DNA of 64,000 bases from Siniperca chuatsi (GCF_020085105.1 NC_058065.1:1695310-1759309), one strand, 5' to 3'. Positions 1-13,158 are shown, counted from the first letter of the stretch. Notes: generated from the sequence alone by a model not told the origin. Program-made: numbers and translations.

Positions 1-341
1 CCAGGTCTGCTTTAAGGCCTTCATTATTTTAAGGTTTAAGGTCTAATGGAGGTTAGAGCGTCGCGTCGTCATCAGCCAGCGAACCCGACAGGAAGCCTGA
101 CGCTCAGGTGAGGGTGGCGTCACGTGCTGCAGGACCTGCCTGAGAATCCTGCTGTTTTTAGGCTCGCAGCTGACTCACCGTCTCCATAGCAACGTGCGAT
201 CAGACGGTCACCGCATCTCAGCCGGGTGCACTTGCTAGCTTTTTCCAGAGCTTTTGAACTTCTGCAGCGTTTGTCTTCTCCATCTGTGGGTGGAGTTTGA
301 CCTCCAACAGATCGAACAACAGCGTTGTGTTTTCATTTCAG

Positions 342-1597
342 AGGGCCACCCCAGAGATCCGCAGCACAAGGACAAGTTCCTCCACCACCTGACAGGTACG
401 AGCGCCAGCAGCCACTTACAGACCCGCTCATGCAGCCTGGGAGCAAACTGTGCAGGTGTGTCCACGCTGAAGGCGAAGAGCGAGCGCTCCCGCGGCACTG
501 AGGTGTTTAGACTGAAGCGTATTTAAAGTCGTAGTGGGGAGATGTGCGAGGGTGTAGGTGTGGTTTCAGAATGGGGAGGCACGAGAAGGTAAAGTAGGAA
601 CTATAGGTGTATACTGTCCGTACGCGGCGAGGGGGCGGAGCCACAGGGGGCCGCAGCACGCCAGGAGACGCAGTGAAGAAGAAGAGTGGCAGCTAGTAAA
701 CATGTAAACAGTACAGGGTTCAAAATATTCCAAAATCTGCGTTCAGCACGCGTTCGTTAGACCTCAAGGACTTTTAGCATCTTTCCGTTCACTTCCTGTC
801 TAGTTTCTGAGGCGCGGTGCATTTTAAGGTTTTGTTCGCCACGTTTATTTTTATTATTATTATTTACAAAAAAACCTTTAACGCCACGAAAAAAGAAAAA
901 CACTTCACTTACTGGCTTTTTCGACAGCTGCGTCTCATGGTCTTCATCGCAGCTGATCCACCGATGAAGACCAATAAAACTGCGGGTGAAAGCTCTGAGA
1001 GAAACAAGCTGGTCCTTAACGTTGTCAAACTGCTCGTCTCACTTCACATTTGAGCTCAGTGGGATTTTAAAATGTCAGCGTGAAGTCTTTTGAACACACG
1101 TAAGGCCGTTTTCTGGCGACTGAAACTACTTTAAGTTCAGAAAAAGATGGCGGCCGCGATTAAAAGACACCAGCGTTCACTGTTTGTGGGAGACAGGATG
1201 TGTGAAGTCCTGAATTCAAAACGTCCCTTTAGTAAAAGTACACGAGTGTTATCAAAAACACGTACAATTAACGAATACCGTGAGGGCATTTTAACGTTGT
1301 AAAACTTCAAGCGTCAGAGAAACGCAGTAAAAAGCGCAACAGTTCCCTCTGAGATGCGGCGGAGCAGAAGTACAACGTGGCATAAAATGGAAATACTCAA
1401 GTAAAGTACAAGTACCTCAAAACTGTGTCTGTGTCACACCTTCCGTCCAATCAGAGTCCAGTATTCTGAAGCGTTTCGTTCTGTCCTCAGGTCCTCTTTA
1501 CTTCAACCCAAAGTGCAGAAAACATTTCTACAGACTGTACCACAACACCAGAGACTGCACAATACCTGCCTGTGAGTACACACACACACACACACAT

Positions 1598-1665
<68 letters not shown>

Positions 1666-1770
1666 TGTTATCGGTGTAATCGTGTCAGAACAGCAGCTCT
1701 TATGATCTTAAATCATGCATATCGCACTGTGTTTATCTTGGAGAGAGTGAGTGTATGTGTGAACAAAATG

Positions 1771-1819
<49 letters not shown>

Positions 1820-2646
1820 AAACAAGTCTTATCCTGTTTTTGATCTGAAACAACCTCCTGCAGCAACACGACACAGTAACACTGAAGGGAATCGAACCGA
1901 CGTCCAGTGAAATAACTCTGACCTGATTTCTTCTGTGTGTGTGTGTGTGTGTGTGTGCGTGTGTGTGTGTGTGTGCGTGCGTGTGTGTGTGTGTGGCCCG
2001 TTCATGCAGCAGCAGGTTTTCCCGTTGAAGGTGAAAGTTACAGAAGCTGTGAAGGTTCAAACTTGTTCTGCTGTTGTTTACAGAAATCTGACAGCTTATT
2101 GGCTGCCGTTAGCTTGTGTTGTAGCAGGAAAGTAACGGAGTACACTGTAAAGTGTTTAGTGTTTAGTTTCGTTAAACCACCTAGCGTGCGTTCTCGTGTC
2201 ACGCATTTCTCGCAGAGCGGCTGCAGATGTGCTTGTAACTGGGGGCGAGACATGTGCAGTGAATTTAAGCTTAAAAAGATCTTTTTAGTTCCAGGTTTTA
2301 AACATCAGTAGTTGCTGCAGTGCTCTGTACTAACTGTTGCAACAGAATCATTACTTTTATTACTTCCACTTGTGCTTTTCCTGCTACAACAAGCCAGGTG
2401 GGACATTTAAACTGCAGCTCCAGGCTAGCAGTTTCCACCTGCCTCCAGTCTTTGTGCTAAGCTAGGCTAAACACATCCTGGGCCGTGTGAGACTCCAGCT
2501 GTAGATTGTGTCTGTTTTTAGAAAAGCGAACCTGTTTTCTAACCGCAGGTAAACATGCTGTGTTGTTTTGCCCTCCCGCAGATTATAAAAGGTGTGCTCG
2601 TCTGTTGATTCGATTGGCCAACAGCCCTCGCTGTATGGAGAGATAA
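342..2646 (+). CDS. alkal2: ALK and LTK ligand 2 (alkal2/FAM150B), 3' three coding exons, 5' partial
   Basis: This is the C-terminal half of a small secreted cytokine that activates the receptor tyrosine kinases ALK and LTK; in fish the family controls neural-crest and pigment-cell development. Exons join in phase: 342-395, 1491-1571 and 2582-2646. The joined peptide includes KDKFLHHLTGPLYFNPKC, then [20 protein letters not shown], and ends in SPRCMER before TAA at 2644-2646. The four cysteines (PKC, RDC, KRC, PRC) match the augmentor domain, and the spacing matches vertebrate FAM150B. The signal peptide and N-terminal exon(s) lie upstream of base 1 or were not recognised in the first 340 bases. 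A donor-like G|GTAAGA begins 16 bases after the stop, so the last intron may lie in the 3' UTR. Family identity is firm; I cannot say which teleost paralogue (2a or 2b) it is. Confidence 0.93.
1577..1663. repeat. (CA)n microsatellite
   Basis: A nearly uninterrupted CA run of about 85 bases begins a few bases after the donor of the second alkal2 exon in the window. Further TG runs follow at 1769-1818 and 1935-1995, so the intron carries three dinucleotide blocks. Confidence 0.95.
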
Positions 2647-3329
2647 ACGGACCGAGAGACGGTAAGACGCCGTTTGATCACATTTGCGTATACAGACCAA
2701 AATATACACGTCGTGCCATCATGTCCGGGCTCTCTGGACCTTTTTATTATGAACGCTACTGTGATTTCTTCCTCCTGTAGACTAAAACCACACAGATCTG
2801 AGTCCTGAACCAGCAGGGACCAAATGTACAGAGGTCAAAGGTCAGAGCAGGCAGAACAAATATTACGGATGAATGACGGGAAAATATTCCCAACAGCGAC
2901 TTTATCGGCTTTAGGCCTGAAAGTCTGGTAACAACAACATGTTTCATACATGAGGGAATGTTTGTTGTTCCTGGTGTTGCCAGTCACACTGCAGAGGACC
3001 GACCCAAAATTCCTAAAATGGAGCATCAGCTTCGTTATCTGACCTCGTTCAGAGCGCAGGGCCCCGCTGCCGGCGAGCAGCGGTCTCTATGGAGACCATA
3101 GAAGAAGAGCATAAACAGCTACAACACAATGTGACGATTGTTCAGTCAGTAAATAACCCGAAAAACTCCTGACAGAGACTAAATGATCAGGCAGAACCAC
3201 AGAGTCTGCAGAGAACCAGGAGAACCTGAAGAAACACTGAGTCTAGAAAACCTGTGGTTCCAAATCCCCCATCAGGCCCGTCATGCATGCGTTGTGACAA
3301 CTTGGGGTGGTCCAGACCCACGATGGGAG

Positions 3330-4000
3330 CCATTGCTGTAGAACATAGTCTGTAAAACCTGTTGAGCGGGTTCTACAGAGTCTATAGAACCTGCAGAACC
3401 TTGAGTGAATAGACCCTGTTGATTATAGAGTCCATAAAACCAGGTCAGTAGATCACGTAGAACATATACTCTGTAGAACATCTTAAACCCAATGTCTGTA
3501 GATCCTTTGGGTGTAAAGACTGTAGAACCTGTAGCATCTAAGGTCAGTAGAACCTGTACAACATAGTCTGTACAACGTGGAACCAGAGCTAGAGACTACA
3601 CAACCTGTAGGGTAAAAGCCTCTATATAACCGGTAGAACCAAGAGAACCTGAATCTGTGGAACTTGTGGACTCTTTATAACCTGTAGAACATGTGGCTTC
3701 TTTAATGCTGCAGATGCTTGCAGAGACAATAAAACTACAGAGAGTTTATAAAACCTGTAGAACTTAAAGTCTCTGATAGAACCTGTAGGATGTGGACTCT
3801 GTATAGTTTGTAGAACCCTTAGAGCAGAGAGTCTGTCAGTCTTGTAGAACATGTGGAACTTGTAGAGTCTAGAATCGGTAATCTGTAGCTTTATAGAGCC
3901 TGTACAACCTGAAAAACTGCGGTTTACAGAACCCACAGAACCTGAAGACAGTGGCCCGTAGAACCTGTTGATATTGCAAGCAGTAAAACCTGTAGAGTAC
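3330..4000. repeat. Degenerate minisatellite, core TAGAACCTGTAGAAC
   Basis: About 650 bases hold dozens of imperfect copies of a 14-20-base core containing AGAACCTGTAGA, with variable spacers. It lies in the putative UTR intron of alkal2. The open frames here only reflect the repeat. Confidence 0.7.
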
Positions 4001-4198
4001 ATAACGCCGTTAGAGTTGCATCATGGGAAACGTAGTACCCAGCGCTTCTGGAGCTGCTTCGATTCGGACATTTCTGTTGTAGTTCAAGATGCTGAAACCA
4101 GGCTTCTTCTTAAAGGGCCAGTGCGCCGTGTTTGACTTAGTAAAAGGTTTCTGAGCTGAACTTTATTGTCTCTTCTTTCTCAATCTCTCTTGTAACAG

Positions 4199-5310
4199 CC
4201 TCTGGACAGGAAGTGTCGCCGTGACCACGAGGAGGGTGGGGCATCTTAACGAGGGCCGTCGACCGACAGCCAACAGAAACTACTCCGAGTTATCTACTGC
4301 AGCCAGACGACGTTGCTGCGCGACCAGCGACCAGGATGCGGTTTTCTGCTCGGCCCTCTCCTGAATGACCCCCCCTGCTCTGCTGCGCTCTACTAAACTC
4401 AGCTCGGCGCCGACTGAAGAAGGACCTCCGCCGACAGGAGTGGACGGAAACCAGCATTCCTTCGCGTTTTCTTTTCGCCATTTTCTGCACATTTTGTTGA
4501 AATGTGTTTGGACGGAAACTCGACTCACGATCTGATCTCAAAAGACTAAAGCGTTGTGTAGTCTGATTTTGGCGTTAGTCTACTCATCTTGACTCAACTT
4601 CATCCCACTCAGTCGTACTCAGTTTAGTTCAGCTCTGCTTGATTTAAATCCTCTTTTTACTGCTCGACTCTAACTCCTCCTCTTCCTCCTGTCACAGCTC
4701 AGGCCTCTAGTCGACTTGCCTTCACTAGACTCTAATCTCTTCGACTACTCATCCACAGTCTTGTTGTCAAAACATCTTCTCTACTAGATTCTTCCTCCCT
4801 CTCGCTCTGTCCTGCTGGACTCGACTCTGCTGAACGCCACACCGACCGGAGGCCCGTCTTCATCGTCTCTTCTCACATTCAGACTGAGAAGAAGCTGCAT
4901 TTCTGTTTTTCTCAGGTGAGCGTCCTCCTGATGATGCAGCTTCTGGAAAACAGCGAGCTGAATCGAGGTGGATCGCAGATTTGATCTGGAAACTTTCATC
5001 TGGGGCCGAATGTCTTCTTCTCGTTCTCGCAGGACAACAGTGTTTTGGTTTTTGTGTTATTTTGGACGACGGACGCTTAAAACACGGAGGAAATAAACGG
5101 ACAAATCCTCTGATTAACAGCGTTTTGTTGCCTTTTGTTCTGCCGTCCTGTGCGACAGAAACATCAGAGACGCTGAATGTGTTTAATGTTACATGACGCA
5201 TAATAATAACTGATAATTATAGTAATATTCCAGTGTATTTATATTGTTTACGCTGCCGCTCCATGTGCAATATGTACATACTGAAAGAGGAATAAAGACA
5301 CACATTTGAT
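4199..5310 (+). other. alkal2: Probable alkal2 3' UTR exon
   Basis: A strong acceptor (pyrimidine tract then TGTAACAG) ends at 4198. It pairs with the donor at 2662-2663 that lies just after the alkal2 stop. The following 1.1 kb has no long open frame and ends near an AATAAA. This is inferred from splice consensus only. A transcript ending nearer the stop codon is equally possible. Confidence 0.4.
5291..5296 (+). terminator. Polyadenylation signal AATAAA, candidate for alkal2
   Basis: A canonical hexamer follows a UTR-like segment and precedes AT-rich intergenic DNA. It is the first convincing plus-strand signal after the putative alkal2 UTR exon. Confidence 0.4.
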
Positions 5311-7258
5311 ATATATTTTTCCCAAATTAAGGCTTTTTATTCTGCTGTTTCTTCACTGTGTAGCTGTTAAATCCATGCCTCCCGAATAACCTGGAAAGCC
5401 TTGAATTATATATATATAAAGTCCTGGAAACTGGGAAGTTTGGAGAAAAAGAAAATTCAGTTTTCACATACAACCAAATTCTTTATAAACTGTTTATTAT
5501 ATGATCTCTCAGTGTAACAAACACCTAAAGGACAAGTCGATGGATAATTCCAGTTTATTACAACTTGGGTCTTATTTTCATACTTTTGTCCACTATTTCT
5601 ATCCGTAGCAATAATAATAATAATAATAATGATAAGTTAATATCAGAGATCTGCGAACACGATGCTGTCACTAAGTCGAGTTCAAGATGTCTTAATACGT
5701 CTGGTCTGGTTTCATCCGAGGCCCAGACTAACAGTTACTCTTCTAAAGGGAAATGGTCTCGTTTTAGCGTGTTTTTGCTTTCTGCAGCCGGCTGTTAGAC
5801 GAACTGTGGCGGAGGTGCGTTTCCTGCGGCTGCTTCACAATAAAAGCCTCACTAGGTGAAACAGCAGCAATAGAAGCTGCTGCGTTAGCATTAGCAGCAC
5901 ATTAGTGAACAGTAAACTGCTTTATGCAGAGGTGACACATCAGTGGTATCAACTGTGATGGGATGCAAACAGGTGGAAGAAGTGTTCACATCCTTTACTG
6001 CAGTAAAAGTCTGAAGTATCATCAGCAACATGTAGTTAAAGTGAGAGTCGTCCCTGTGCAGTAAAACGCTTCCTGTCAGTGTTTATTATATCTGATGTTT
6101 CTGGATTCATATTCCTGCTGCATTCATGTGTGTGTTGCATTTTACTGCTGCAGATGTTTCAGGTTGAGCTCATTTTAACTGCTTTACATCCTGTTGGGTA
6201 GTTTAACCTGCAGCAATGCATCATGGTCTATAAGATCATCAGGTGTTTGCAGCGTCGCCGTCCTGTGAGAACCACGTATCAGAGAAACAGCCTGTTTTCA
6301 GCTCTGTGACGATGCGTTTCCCAGCTGATCCGAGGGGGGGTTAAAGGGTTTATTCAGCTTCAGGAGGAGGAGAGTTTCCTCAGCACATGAAGGAAACTCT
6401 TCATCCTTCAGCTCGTCACAAACACCTGGAGATACGAGGTTTTCACTGGACAGGAAGGGGCTGAAACACTGTGATCTGTAAAGTAACTGAAGCCGCCCCC
6501 GATGAAGACCTGGAGTCGATCCTGAAGATGGAGCGCCGTGGTTTTTGCCCATGGTTGTCTGCCCCACTTAATATGAAGCGAGACTTCCTGGATCCAGTTT
6601 TCAGCCACTAAAGCTGTCAGACAAACGTAGTGGAGTAAAAAGTACGATGGAAATACTACAATACTCGAGTAAATGCACTTGAATGCCACAATTAGTCCCG
6701 TTGAAGAAGCCAAGGCCAAGACAGCTTAGTGCACCCGGTGTCTGGTTGAGTCTGTCTCCGACAGGGTGAACCACATAGCAGCACTGTTGACTTTGGCTGC
6801 CGCCGCACAGCTTCACGTCTAAAGTGAATGTTTCCTTTCTGCTATGAAGACAAAAAGCTCGACCTCTTCAAACCAGCAGAACTTTATTTTTAACGCCAGC
6901 GGGGACACGGTGGCCTGAATGTTGGGGAATGTGTATTTCCATTTGACTGAACGGTGCAGCCACGAAAACACGCTCACTCGCGCAGTTTGGAAAACATTTT
7001 AAAGCTGTTTAAAGTGAAATTTAAGTTCGAAAAGTCCAATAATTCAGTCATTAGTTTCTTGTTTAGTGGTGATTTCTAAAGAAAGAAGTGACTGTGGTGA
7101 CTGTTGCAGTCAAAACATGCAGCTGTAGTAACAATAGCCTAGACGTAATTACCCAGAATTCCTTTTAACGAGGTAATGATCTGTCTGTCTGTCTTTGGCT
7201 CGATGCTGCTAAAATATCGCTTACAGTCATTTCATAGTAATTAAGCAAACTGTCAAAA

Positions 7259-7260
<2 letters not shown>
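5311..7260. other. Intergenic, dispersed fish repeats only
   Basis: No gene is recognisable. There are two pieces of the common teleost repeat with GTGGAAGAAGT and AAGTAAAAGT motifs, near 5970-6070 and (reversed) 6610-6690, and a short AAT run near 5610-5630. Further fragments of the same family occur near 1380-1420, 11690-11715 and 25340-25440. Confidence 0.55.

Positions 7261-7261
<1 letters not shown>

Positions 7262-7294
<33 letters not shown>
7262..7294. repeat. (TG)n microsatellite
   Basis: A pure TG run, followed about 60 bases later by a short imperfect CA run (7351-7380). Confidence 0.9.
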
Positions 7295-7296
<2 letters not shown>

Positions 7297-7698
7297 TTAG
7301 ATGAATGCAAGTTGTTGCCAAAACTGCAGCAGAGCTGGTCGGACTGCAAACACACACACACAAACACACACACACGCACACCTATGTCATCTGTTGAGTG
7401 GGCCAGAATCACCTTTGCTTCCTTCACCTGGAACGTCTTCGTCAGCCGAACACGTGAACTAACCGACAGCGCCGCCCTCAGCGCAGACATCGCACGATTG
7501 CGCCCAAAACGATTTAGTGAGAAAGCATCGCGTCCTTTGAGTTGTTTGTGTCAGGAAACAGCTGCTCGTTTCCGTCTCCAGCAGCTGCAGAGCGACGCGA
7601 CGCTTCGTCAGGAGGCAAGTTTGTGTCTCCTGATGGACGTCGGTCCGGTCTTCTCTCCGTCAGCGCTCTGTTCGGTCTCCTGAGGGAAACACCTGGTT

Positions 7699-7985
7699 CT
7701 TCAGCAGCTAGATGCGCCGCTATGTTCAGCAGCTAGATGCGCCGCTATGTTCAGCAGCTAGATGCGCCGCTATGTTCAGCAGCTAGATGCGCCGCTATGT
7801 TCAGCAGCTAGATGCGCCGCTATGTTCAGCAGCTAGATGCGCCGCTATGTTCAGCAGCTAGATGCTCCGCTATGTTCAGCAGCTAGATGCGCCGCTATGT
7901 TCAGCAGCTAGATGCTCCGCTATGTTCAGCAGCTAGATGCACCGCTATGTTCAGCAGCTAGATGCGCCGCTATGTTCAGCAGCTG
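7699..7985. repeat. 25-bp minisatellite, about 11 copies
   Basis: The unit is TTCAGCAGCTAGATGCGCCG followed by CTATG (25 bases). Copies are almost identical; the only variants are CTCCG or CACCG in place of CGCCG. This homogeneity suggests recent expansion. The frame is not maintained through a gene; no coding role is visible. Confidence 0.95.
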
Positions 7986-9040
7986 CGGGTTTTTACAGCT
8001 TGTTTGATGAAAACAGCTGGAAATGACTCGCGCTAAGACTCAACCAAAACATAAATCCAAAAACACCGACCTGAAATATAATGAGTTTATTCAAATGAAG
8101 TTGTTTTCTTGCTTTAACAGCTTGCTGACCTTGTTTTCCTGAGATAACCTGATACTCAAAGGGACCCTGTGGAGTTTCTACCCGCTGGCAGTGCTATGAA
8201 GCAAGGTTTTTATTAGCAGGAGTCGGTGGTTATGACACACAAAGAAACAAAGCAATGCACCAACAGCACAAACTTCACTTTGTTTATCTCGGGGCCTTCA
8301 GAAACGAAAATGCCACGGAGCTGCGCACATTTCGTCGGCCTCGGCCATCCCGTTCGCAGCGCACATCTCCACAGACATAAACGGCTGATTTGTTCCTGAT
8401 GAATGTGTTTCTCTATGACAGAGTTCAGCAGAGGGTTGGGAATCAAACCAGTCTGCTTTCACATGATATTATAGGAATAAATCCTGACTTCCCACAGTCC
8501 ACATGACTGCACAGAGGGCAGATTTTATTTTCCTTTTAACCTATTTTCTTCTCACTGTTTCCTATTTTTTTAATCTCTTCCTCATCCTACTCTTGTTTTT
8601 AAACTGAATTAACTTTGCTTTTAGAGGAAATTCACAAATAAACACTGTAAAAGGATCAAATTAAAGATGTTTGTCTGTTTTATTAATTGCCATTTTGAAC
8701 AACAATTATGTTACCAGACAATATCGGGAATGTGGGTTATTGTAAGATTCACATGTCATATATTAAAAAGTATCTTAAAACGTTTCCTGTAAACAAATTA
8801 AAGAATGAGGCACTTTAATGGCAAATGACATATTTATCTCAGTGAATAATAGTCTTTAATGATGATGCTAATTTTAGCATGTTAGTATTGAGCTGTATTG
8901 CATATTCAGTTAAATCAATAAAGCTACCTAATGTTTTGCTAAAGTTAGCATTCAGCCACATAGATCCATAATGTAGTTAACTGTTATGTGATGCTAAAAT
9001 TAGCTTACGTAATTATGCAAGTGCATTACCAAATAGCACA
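7986..9040. other. AT-rich intergenic stretch, no gene seen
   Basis: The DNA is AT-rich. From about 8870 it becomes dense in short GCTAA/TTAGC motifs, the start of the TTAGC-rich repeat that continues to about 9640. I see no exon-like open frame with splice sites. Confidence 0.5.
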
Positions 9041-9339
9041 CTGTTAGTGATGTCAGCTAATGTTAGCAGTCAGTAACAAAATGCTAGTTAATGTTAGCTT
9101 ATTTTAGCCTAAAACTATCTATGCTATGGACCGTAGTTTTTGTTGTTGAATGATTGCTAACATTAGCTAGCATAATGGACCTAGTGTAGATGAATATATA
9201 ATACAGCTAATGCTTTGTTCCTGAATGCTAATGTTAGCTGACACAAGCTAATGCTACTATTGCTAATATAGAAGCATTAGCTCAACATATTGAATATTTA
9301 CATAAGCTAATGTTAGCCTAACAATAACCACAATATGGA
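9041..9339 (+). repeat. Inverted duplication, copy A (TTAGC-rich)
   Basis: The 299 bases reappear in reverse complement at 10744-11041 with about ten mismatches by eye. The unit is built of GCTAATGTTAGC-type palindromic words. Copy A sits inside a longer TTAGC-rich tract (about 8870-9640), so it is probably the source. Confidence 0.9.
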
Positions 9340-10289
9340 CATAAAGTCATATGTGGCTGAATGCTAATTTTAGCAAATATTAGCTTGTGTTATAGACTTA
9401 ACTGAATATGAGCAATTTAAGTTGTTAGCCAATGTCAGCATTCAATTTTCTCATGTTAGCTAAATTAACGACATATGAATGCTAACTTTAACACTAGCTT
9501 TATTGACTTAATGCAGTGTTAGTCCACATCAATAGCTAATGCTGCGCTATAACTCCATAAACAACTAGGTCAGTGGTTGCTAATGTTCAGCTAACAACAA
9601 GCCACCATTTAGCAGACAGCTACGTTATAGCTTCATAACCAAACCAATCATATCTTTTGGGCCTTCAGCTCAGCTTTCGGGACATTTTCAGTGTAATGAA
9701 ATCATTCTCTGCTCTGGATTTCTTTATTTATTGAGGCGTTGAGGTGATTTTAAAGTTGCACGTGGCTGTTAGTGAGAGAGTTGGGTAATAACAGTTAACA
9801 ACATTGGAACATAAAGTACTGTGGATACTGGTTTGAAATGAAGTTATTGAAGGTACAGTTATATAAAATGACAGTAGAAACAATAGAAGCAGTGTAGGAG
9901 GAGCAGTGCAGCGAGGTGACTAACAGCTGTGGCAGGTAATGACTAACCTGTGATGAATTACACCTGAATCTCCGTCTGTACTGCTACTGTCTACATCCCA
10001 ACACACACACACTTTAAATAAACACATTCCTGTACCTTCATACACAGGAACACGCACACACGCGCGTGTCTTACATACCTGGGAGGGGATGTTTGATTGA
10101 CAGCTCGGGGGCGTGGCCAGCACGATCCAGACCGGAGCAGTGACAGGTAACGTTGTGGTTTCTGTGTGCGCGGTACAGGTTCGTTAAAAGTCTGTCACTA
10201 ATTGTCGCAGATACCAGACGTTAATAGTAGTTGTGTCCTGATTTGCCCACTGAGATACCGCAGAGTTCCCTCAGGTGATGCGGGACACA

Positions 10290-11330
10290 CATGTAGGACA
10301 AAAAGCAGTCCTAGAGAACTGGAGGACTTGGAGAAGGACTTAGTGGGGACTGGAGGACTTGGGGGAGGATTCTTAGGGGACTGGAGGACAGAACGAGAGC
10401 AGCAGTTCAAGGGCACTAGATGACTTGAAGGAGAATTCATAGTGGACCACAGGACTCAAAAAGGGACTTGTAGAGGACTGGATGACTTGAAACGGGACTC
10501 CTTGGGAACTGGAGCACTGGAAAGATGACTTACAGAGGACTAGAAGGACCTGAAGTTTACCTGATGAAGGTCTGAGAACTGAAACGTTGTTCATAAAGTA
10601 CAAGTGATCGACAGGGTGCAGGATTTGTTGGTTCTTTCGTGGACCAGAGGACCTAACAGGGACTCCTAGGGAACTGAAAGACCAGGAAGATGACTTGTGG
10701 AGGATTTGAGTACTAGAATAACTTGGGGGATGACTTGTAGTGGACCATATTGTGGTTATTGTTAGGCTAACATTAGCTTATGTAAATATCAATATATTGA
10801 GCTAATGCTTCTATATTAGCAATAGCAGCATTAGCTTGTGTCAGCTAACATTAGCATTCAGGAACAAAGCATTAGCTGCATTATATATTTATCTACACTA
10901 GGTCCATTATACTAGCTAATGTTAGCAATCATTCAACAACAAAAACTACGGTCCATAGTATAGATAGTTTTAGGCTAAAATAAGCTAACATTAACTAGCA
11001 TTTTGTTACTGACTGCTAACATTAGCTGACATCACTAACAGTAATGCAGAGGACTTAACACAGGACGTGAGGATTTGAACTCATAGTGGATTAAAAGAAC
11101 AGGGAAATCGAAGACTGGATGACGTACGGAGGACTGGAGGACTTGAAAAGGTGTTCTGCATGGGGAGGACGATCTGCAGAGGACTGGAGGACTTGGGGAA
11201 AGATTTATAGGGGACTGGGACTTAAACTTGAAGGACACAAGATGACTTGAAGGAGAATTAGCAGACTACAGGATGTGAAAAATAACTCAAAGTGAGGGCT
11301 TTTGAGGAGGACTTGTAGAGGACTGATCTG
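10290..11330. repeat. Degenerate minisatellite, core GGACTGGAGGACTTG, split by copy B
   Basis: Irregular copies of a purine-rich core with GAGGACTTG and GGGACT words fill 10290-10743 and 11042-11330. Spacing varies between about 20 and 40 bases. Reading frames within it are repeat artefacts. Confidence 0.7.
10744..11041 (-). repeat. Inverted duplication, copy B, inserted in a minisatellite
   Basis: This is the reverse complement of 9041-9339. It abruptly interrupts the degenerate GGACTGGAGGACTTG-type minisatellite, which resumes directly after it, so B looks like the inserted copy. Confidence 0.9.
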
Positions 11331-12059
11331 GTTTATGGAGACTGGGTGGCCTGAAACACCCCACACCCACACACACACACACACACACACACAAACCCAG
11401 TGGAAACACATTAAGAAGACAAATGGCTGCAGTGAGACTGATGTTTATCCAGCAGGCTATTTAAAGAGAGCGAGAGGAGGGATTAATGCGAGAAGCGATT
11501 GAAGGAAAAGATAAAGACACGAGAGAAAGAAGGAGAGACGGAGGGATGGATGAAAAGAAAGATAAAGATCAGAAGAGTCACAGAAAAAGACGACAAAGAG
11601 CATTAAAACACAAACTCTTATTAAAACAATTGTCTTTTCTTCCCTTCATCTTTGTCTTTCTCTTTCCACTCGTCCTTTTTCCTCCAGTGGTGGAAAGTAC
11701 ACTTACTCAAGTGGTGTGTTTAAGCTTTGCACACTTTGCAGATGAAGATTTTACATCAAAACACACACGATCGGTTTATAAAATACAAAACATTGTCGAA
11801 GATTAAACCAGTGGTTCACAGCTTCTTTGGCTCGTGACCTCTTACAGGAAAAAAAAAAGGATCTAGTCACATTTCAGAGTTATGAGTTTTTGTCATTTTC
11901 TCTCTGAACTTCTCACATGGTTTTATTTAAGCCCAAAAACCGAAACCAGATTTGTGTATCAGAACTTGTTTCTTCTTCTTTCTTCTCCCATTAATCATCT
12001 CGACCCCTATGTTGGGAACCACTGGCCTGAATTAGAGACCAGCTAGTCAACATGTTGAC

Positions 12060-12480
12060 GCTGTGTTGTTACAGCACTCGTGGGTCGGACCACACCCATC
12101 TTCGAACTCGGCCTTCGTTTTGATCTCAACCGCACACCTGTAAAGTTTCGCGACCACCAGAACAGCCTGGGTGCTAGTCCCCGCTGCGGTAGGCGACTCC
12201 AGGACCACATCTGGCTGTCGGTCCCAGCGTGAGGAGCTAGAGTACTGAAGAAAGGCTTCGCTGATGTTTCTCTCCGGTGAGACAGATATAACTCTGCTTC
12301 AGGTTAAACGCCGGATCATCACCTGAGCCTGTTGGCTCCAGCCTCCACGTCGATCGCCATCTCTAAAGCCACGGAGGGCAGGTTTGCGGATGGTGTGGCT
12401 TGCCTCTCAAGGCCGAAGAGCTTCGCTGTTTGCCTGGAAAAGCCTTGCAGCAACTGCTTCGGCCCTCTGTGAATAAAAAC
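12060..12480. other. GC-richer unclassified segment, possible mobile-element fragment
   Basis: This segment is more GC-rich and less repetitive than its surroundings but has no frame longer than about 60 codons with splice sites. It could be an eroded retroelement or pseudogene. I cannot assign a family. Confidence 0.25.
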
Positions 12481-13116
12481 AAAAAAGATTTCCTAGAAAA
12501 GTACAAACAAAACAACAAAAAACAAACAAAATACCTCATTAAAATTCAAGCATTGTTTTTAGGGTAGAAGCGATGTGCACAGGGTTCACAGCACGATCGA
12601 TCGTAGCGCTGGGAATTTGCGGGCAGAGTTTGTGAAAGGCTGTAAAGCAGATGTCAGAAGAAGCAATGAAAAGAATTCAGTGGATTTGTTTGAGGAAAAA
12701 TAATGTCAGCTGGGGGACGAAGGAAAGTTTTCCTTTTCTTTGGTTTCTCTTTCATATATGGGAATTAAAGGAGTTTAAAGGGGCACCAAACTGTGTACGT
12801 TAATAATAATAACTGTAAACGTTAATTAATATTAAAGTCCGTCTGGGGCGCCAACCTTAAAGAAGGGAAACGATAGATTCAGTCTCATCAGATATACTAA
12901 ACTAATAGTTTGCAACTCTGATTGATAATTAAATGAATAACTATAACCAGAATTACCACCAGTAGCTAGCAGGTTGGAGGAGTTCAACACAGAAGAAGCT
13001 GGCAGCTCATTCACTCGTGTGCGACATTAAAGAAGCCAGCATAATTAAACACAAGCGTTTATTAAGAAGCTAATAAAACACACAATATACAATCTAACCA
13101 AATACACAGAAAACAA

Positions 13117-13117
<1 letters not shown>

Positions 13118-13157
<40 letters not shown>
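13118..13157. repeat. (TG)n microsatellite
   Basis: A TG run of about 38 bases with no gene nearby. Confidence 0.9.

Positions 13158-13158
<1 letters not shown>

Noticed and set aside
1-341. Possible first exons of alkal2
   Set aside because: No signal-peptide-like frame with a phase-compatible donor is visible before 342; the 5' exons are probably outside the window.
1713-2311. Frames with poly-CV or poly-HT peptides
   Set aside because: Translations of TG/CA microsatellites.
7312-7736. GC-rich frames between the TG repeat and the 25-bp minisatellite
   Set aside because: Up to 123 codons, but they start in microsatellite sequence, run into the minisatellite and show no domain or splice partner.
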